Part shown: positions 4,711 to 6,066 of the stretch, in pieces | Layout: each line of letters opens with the position of its first letter | How positions within the stretch are numbered: the stretch's first letter is position 1 | Origin: Thermoplasmatales archaeon | GTDB taxonomy: Archaea; Thermoplasmatota; JASEFT01; JAUWIS01 | Assembly: GCA_030019485.1 (NCBI GenBank) | Contig: JASEEW010000113.1 | Location: 1-6,066, forward strand | Length of the DNA: 6,066 nucleotides | Reading direction: 5' to 3' | Made by a program: the position numbers and the translations under genes | The notes under the pieces: generated by a model | What the model saw: only the letters and a program-made list of their open reading frames with translations | The model's database searches: none | What the model was told of the DNA's origin: nothing

Positions 4711-4913
4711 ATGGGATTGACCATGAAAAATATAACATACAATAAAAAAATAGGTAAGGAAGTTAAAAAAGCTATCCAAAAGCTACATATACAGTGATTT
4801 CCCAGCAACCAAGAGATACAATACTGACTACACCCAACACAATCTGTTAGATGTGATTATGTATTCGATAGCAAACGATTATTTCATAGAAGAAGGCTCT
4901 GAACTACTCAAAA
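4711..4913 (+). pseudogene. 5' part of the transposase gene, split by two frameshifts
   Basis: ATG codons at 4711 and 4723 open a frame reading MKNITYNKKIGKEVKKAIQK, which stops at TGA 4795-4797. Homologous sequence continues one frame over from about 4784-4796 (YSDFPATKRYNTDYTQHNLL, then DVIMYSIANDYFIEEGSELLK). Around the five As at 4910-4914 it must shift again to join the main frame as ELLK-MRRKKIADGDTVFYRI. Each break is cured by skipping one base, and 4711-5846 minus two bases is exactly 378 codons, close to a full ISH3-type transposase. The L-D-V-x-x-Y-x-x-x-x-x-x-x-I/V-E segment is typical of that N-terminus. So the element's gene is either decayed, mis-sequenced in A-rich DNA, or uses frameshifting; decay is most likely with two breaks. 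Confidence 0.7.
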
Positions 4914-5846
4914 ATGAGAAGAAAGAAAATAGCAGATGGAGACACTGTATTTTACAGAATCAAACCTGCTACCATATCTCAAGTACTCAGTTATTCCAAT
5001 ACCATAAATGAGCAAATACTTACAAATGCGAAATCTTTAGGCATACTCAACAAACCGTGTACCTGTGGGCTAGACTGGCATGATCTGGAGCTGTATAGCA
5101 AGAAAATCAAAGAAGCTGTTAGGACTAAGCCGAAAGACGGAACTGATTATGCTCTAAGATATCTAAGCATAGAATCAGTAGAAGAAGGAAGAAGATTCAC
5201 CTTTCACGCAGTACCAATAAACCCTTTTACAAACCTGTGTGAGGCTGTTAGTAAATTGATATCAAAAACCAGAGAATACGTTGATATCAAACTGATGCTT
5301 ATGGATAGGGCCTTTTTCAACGCTGACATGCTTGAGTTTCTCATAGGTAACAACATACCCCATATGATATCTGCAAGAAGGAACCAGAAAATTGATGCAT
5401 TAGAGAGGGCAGTGAGATTAAAAAGAATACCTGTACCGAATACGCCAGACAGCTTCTACATAGTACCTGACTACCCACTTGCTGGAAGAGTAAAGATTCA
5501 ACTTGTATTCTATTTCACACCTTCAAAAGAGCCAGACAAGCCAGATAAGTGTTTTATATTTACTACTAATCTCAAAGTAGATATAAACAATGTGAGAAAG
5601 CTCGCAGACTGGTATAGAAAAAGGTGGGGTATAGAAACAGGCTACAGGGTCAAGGATAGGGTTTGGGGTAGAACATGCTCAACAAGTTATGTGGCTCGCT
5701 TATTATTCCTGTTTCTTTCAATCCTGCTTTACAATTTCTGGACTCTTTTGAGAATATTAAAGCCGCCTTGGACAAAATCATATAAAAGGTTCACATTAAA
5801 TAAACTCAAGAAACTAATGCGGGAATGTATTGAGTTTGGCTGCTAA
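4914..5846 (+). CDS. ISH3-like DDE transposase, main open frame (5'-truncated)
   Basis: A 310-residue frame carrying the whole RNase H-like catalytic core of an IS4-superfamily transposase. The candidate triad is D54 in GLDWHDLELY, D131 in LMDRAFFNADMLEFL, and E241 in WYRKRWGIETGYR. The last follows the Y-x2-R-x3-E rule of IS4-type enzymes, and the following R-T-x-S is as in ISH3 relatives. The Lys that normally sits seven residues after the Glu is Asp here (D248), with Lys one place earlier (K247), so the K of the YREK signature is displaced. The C-terminus has a hydrophobic stretch (about 262-280) common in this family. The ATG at 4914 is not the native start: about 67 codons of N-terminal sequence lie upstream in two other frames. 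The protein made from this ATG alone would lack the N-terminal DNA-binding part and is probably inactive. Confidence 0.85.
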   Translation: MRRKKIADGDTVFYRIKPATISQVLSYSNTINEQILTNAKSLGILNKPCTCGLDWHDLELYSKKIKEAVRTKPKDGTDYALRYLSIESVEEGRRFTFHAVPINPFTNLCEAVSKLISKTREYVDIKLMLMDRAFFNADMLEFLIGNNIPHMISARRNQKIDALERAVRLKRIPVPNTPDSFYIVPDYPLAGRVKIQLVFYFTPSKEPDKPDKCFIFTTNLKVDINNVRKLADWYRKRWGIETGYRVKDRVWGRTCSTSYVARLLFLFLSILLYNFWTLLRILKPPWTKSYKRFTLNKLKKLMRECIEFGC

Positions 5847-5892
5847 TAGTTTGGGGGGAGGAGAAATATAGTATAGGGTAAACATAACAACT

Positions 5893-5910
5893 GGATAGCA
5901 GGAGCTATCC
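5893..5910. repeat. Perfect 7-bp stem hairpin after the insertion sequence
   Basis: GGATAGC (5893-5899), loop AGGA, GCTATCC (5904-5910). It lies 47 bp after the transposase stop and outside the predicted IS end. No T-run follows, so it is a weak terminator candidate. The 220 bases from 5847 to the window end hold no recognisable gene. Confidence 0.5.
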
Positions 5911-5995
5911 TCTAAATATCCAAAATGTTTAATTGAAACATCATCTTCTAAAATAAAAACCAGTTCTCAAAAATTAATCATGGGAAACTTGATGG

Positions 5996-6038
5996 ATGCT
6001 GTTTTTAGTTGCTAATTTTTGGTCAAAAAACTCAGCAT
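5996..6038. repeat. Imperfect inverted repeat near the window end
   Basis: ATGCTGTTTTT (5996-6006) pairs with AAAAAA-CT-CAGCAT (6025-6038), with a 2-base bulge and an 18-base loop. Part of the stem is low-complexity A/T. It could be a terminator for a minus-strand gene entering from beyond 6066, or part of another element's end. Confidence 0.35.
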
Positions 6039-6066
6039 TTTACTGCCACATTCGGAAGTACTGATG

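Larger units (their letters stand above)
4661..5872 (+). mobile_element. ISH3-like insertion sequence, probably inactive
   Basis: The element is defined by an ISH3-type transposase and a tentative pair of imperfect inverted ends. On the left is TTTCTGACCCCCTAAA (4667-4682); on the right, read on the other strand, TTTCTCCTCCCCCCAAA (5866-5850). Shared blocks are TTTCT, CCCCC and AAA, with one gap. Extending them outward a few bases gives about 1.2 kb, near the low end of ISH3 elements. I found no clear target-site duplication, so the exact ends are uncertain. A competing but weaker right end lies at 6021-6032. Confidence 0.45.

Noticed and set aside
6021..6032. GGTCAAAAAACT as the right end of the insertion sequence, pairing with AGTGTTTTTCTGACC at 4661-4675
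   Set aside because: The match needs several gaps in low-complexity A/T sequence; the GC-rich block just after the transposase stop is a better partner.
6012..6066. Possible 3' end of a minus-strand gene entering from outside the window (17 codons ending at TAG 6014-6012)
   Set aside because: Too short to tell from chance; the peptide matches nothing I recognise, though a T6 tract is nearby.

Overview
The window looks archaeal. The signs are an archaeal-type PurP purine enzyme, TATA-like boxes about 25 bp upstream of near-leaderless starts, GTGAT and GGAGG ribosome-binding sites matching the archaeal 16S 3' end, small zinc-ribbon proteins with Pro/Gln/Tyr-rich linkers, and a transposase resembling the mainly archaeal ISH3 group. 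The DNA is moderately AT-rich. I cannot name a genus from sequence alone. No rRNA, tRNA or CRISPR array was seen.

Region 1 (1-2110) is on the minus strand. A purP-family gene (930-2075) is followed downstream by a 221-bp gap and then a small Cas4/RecB-like PD-(D/E)XK nuclease with iron-sulfur cysteines (40-708). The gap is a gene graveyard. It holds the first 17 codons and the last 16-17 codons of what looks like an AlbA_2 (Schlafen-type) ATP-binding protein gene, joined by a perfect 12-bp stem palindrome. It also holds a second, diverged copy of the last codons of purP, directly abutting the nuclease start and supplying its ribosome-binding site.

Region 2 (2133-4175) is on the plus strand and carries four small genes. 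They are a zinc-ribbon/Pro-rich/Yip1-like membrane protein (2170-2973), a Pro/Gln-rich single-span membrane peptide (3054-3266), a Cys-rich polytopic membrane protein (3250-3810), and a soluble protein with zinc ribbons at both ends of a Tyr-Gln-Pro repeat (3816-4175). The last three overlap or abut and are probably one operon. The Yip1-like gene and the operon share an identically spaced promoter/leader module. A convergent three-span membrane protein (4213-4590, minus) follows. Together they form a compact set of membrane and zinc-ribbon proteins with shared linker composition, and this is the best candidate for an undescribed system here. The functional link is inference.

Region 3 (about 4661-5872) is an ISH3-like insertion sequence just upstream of the convergent gene's promoter. 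Its transposase reading frame is interrupted by two frameshifts near its start. The last 194 bp contain two hairpins and no recognisable gene.
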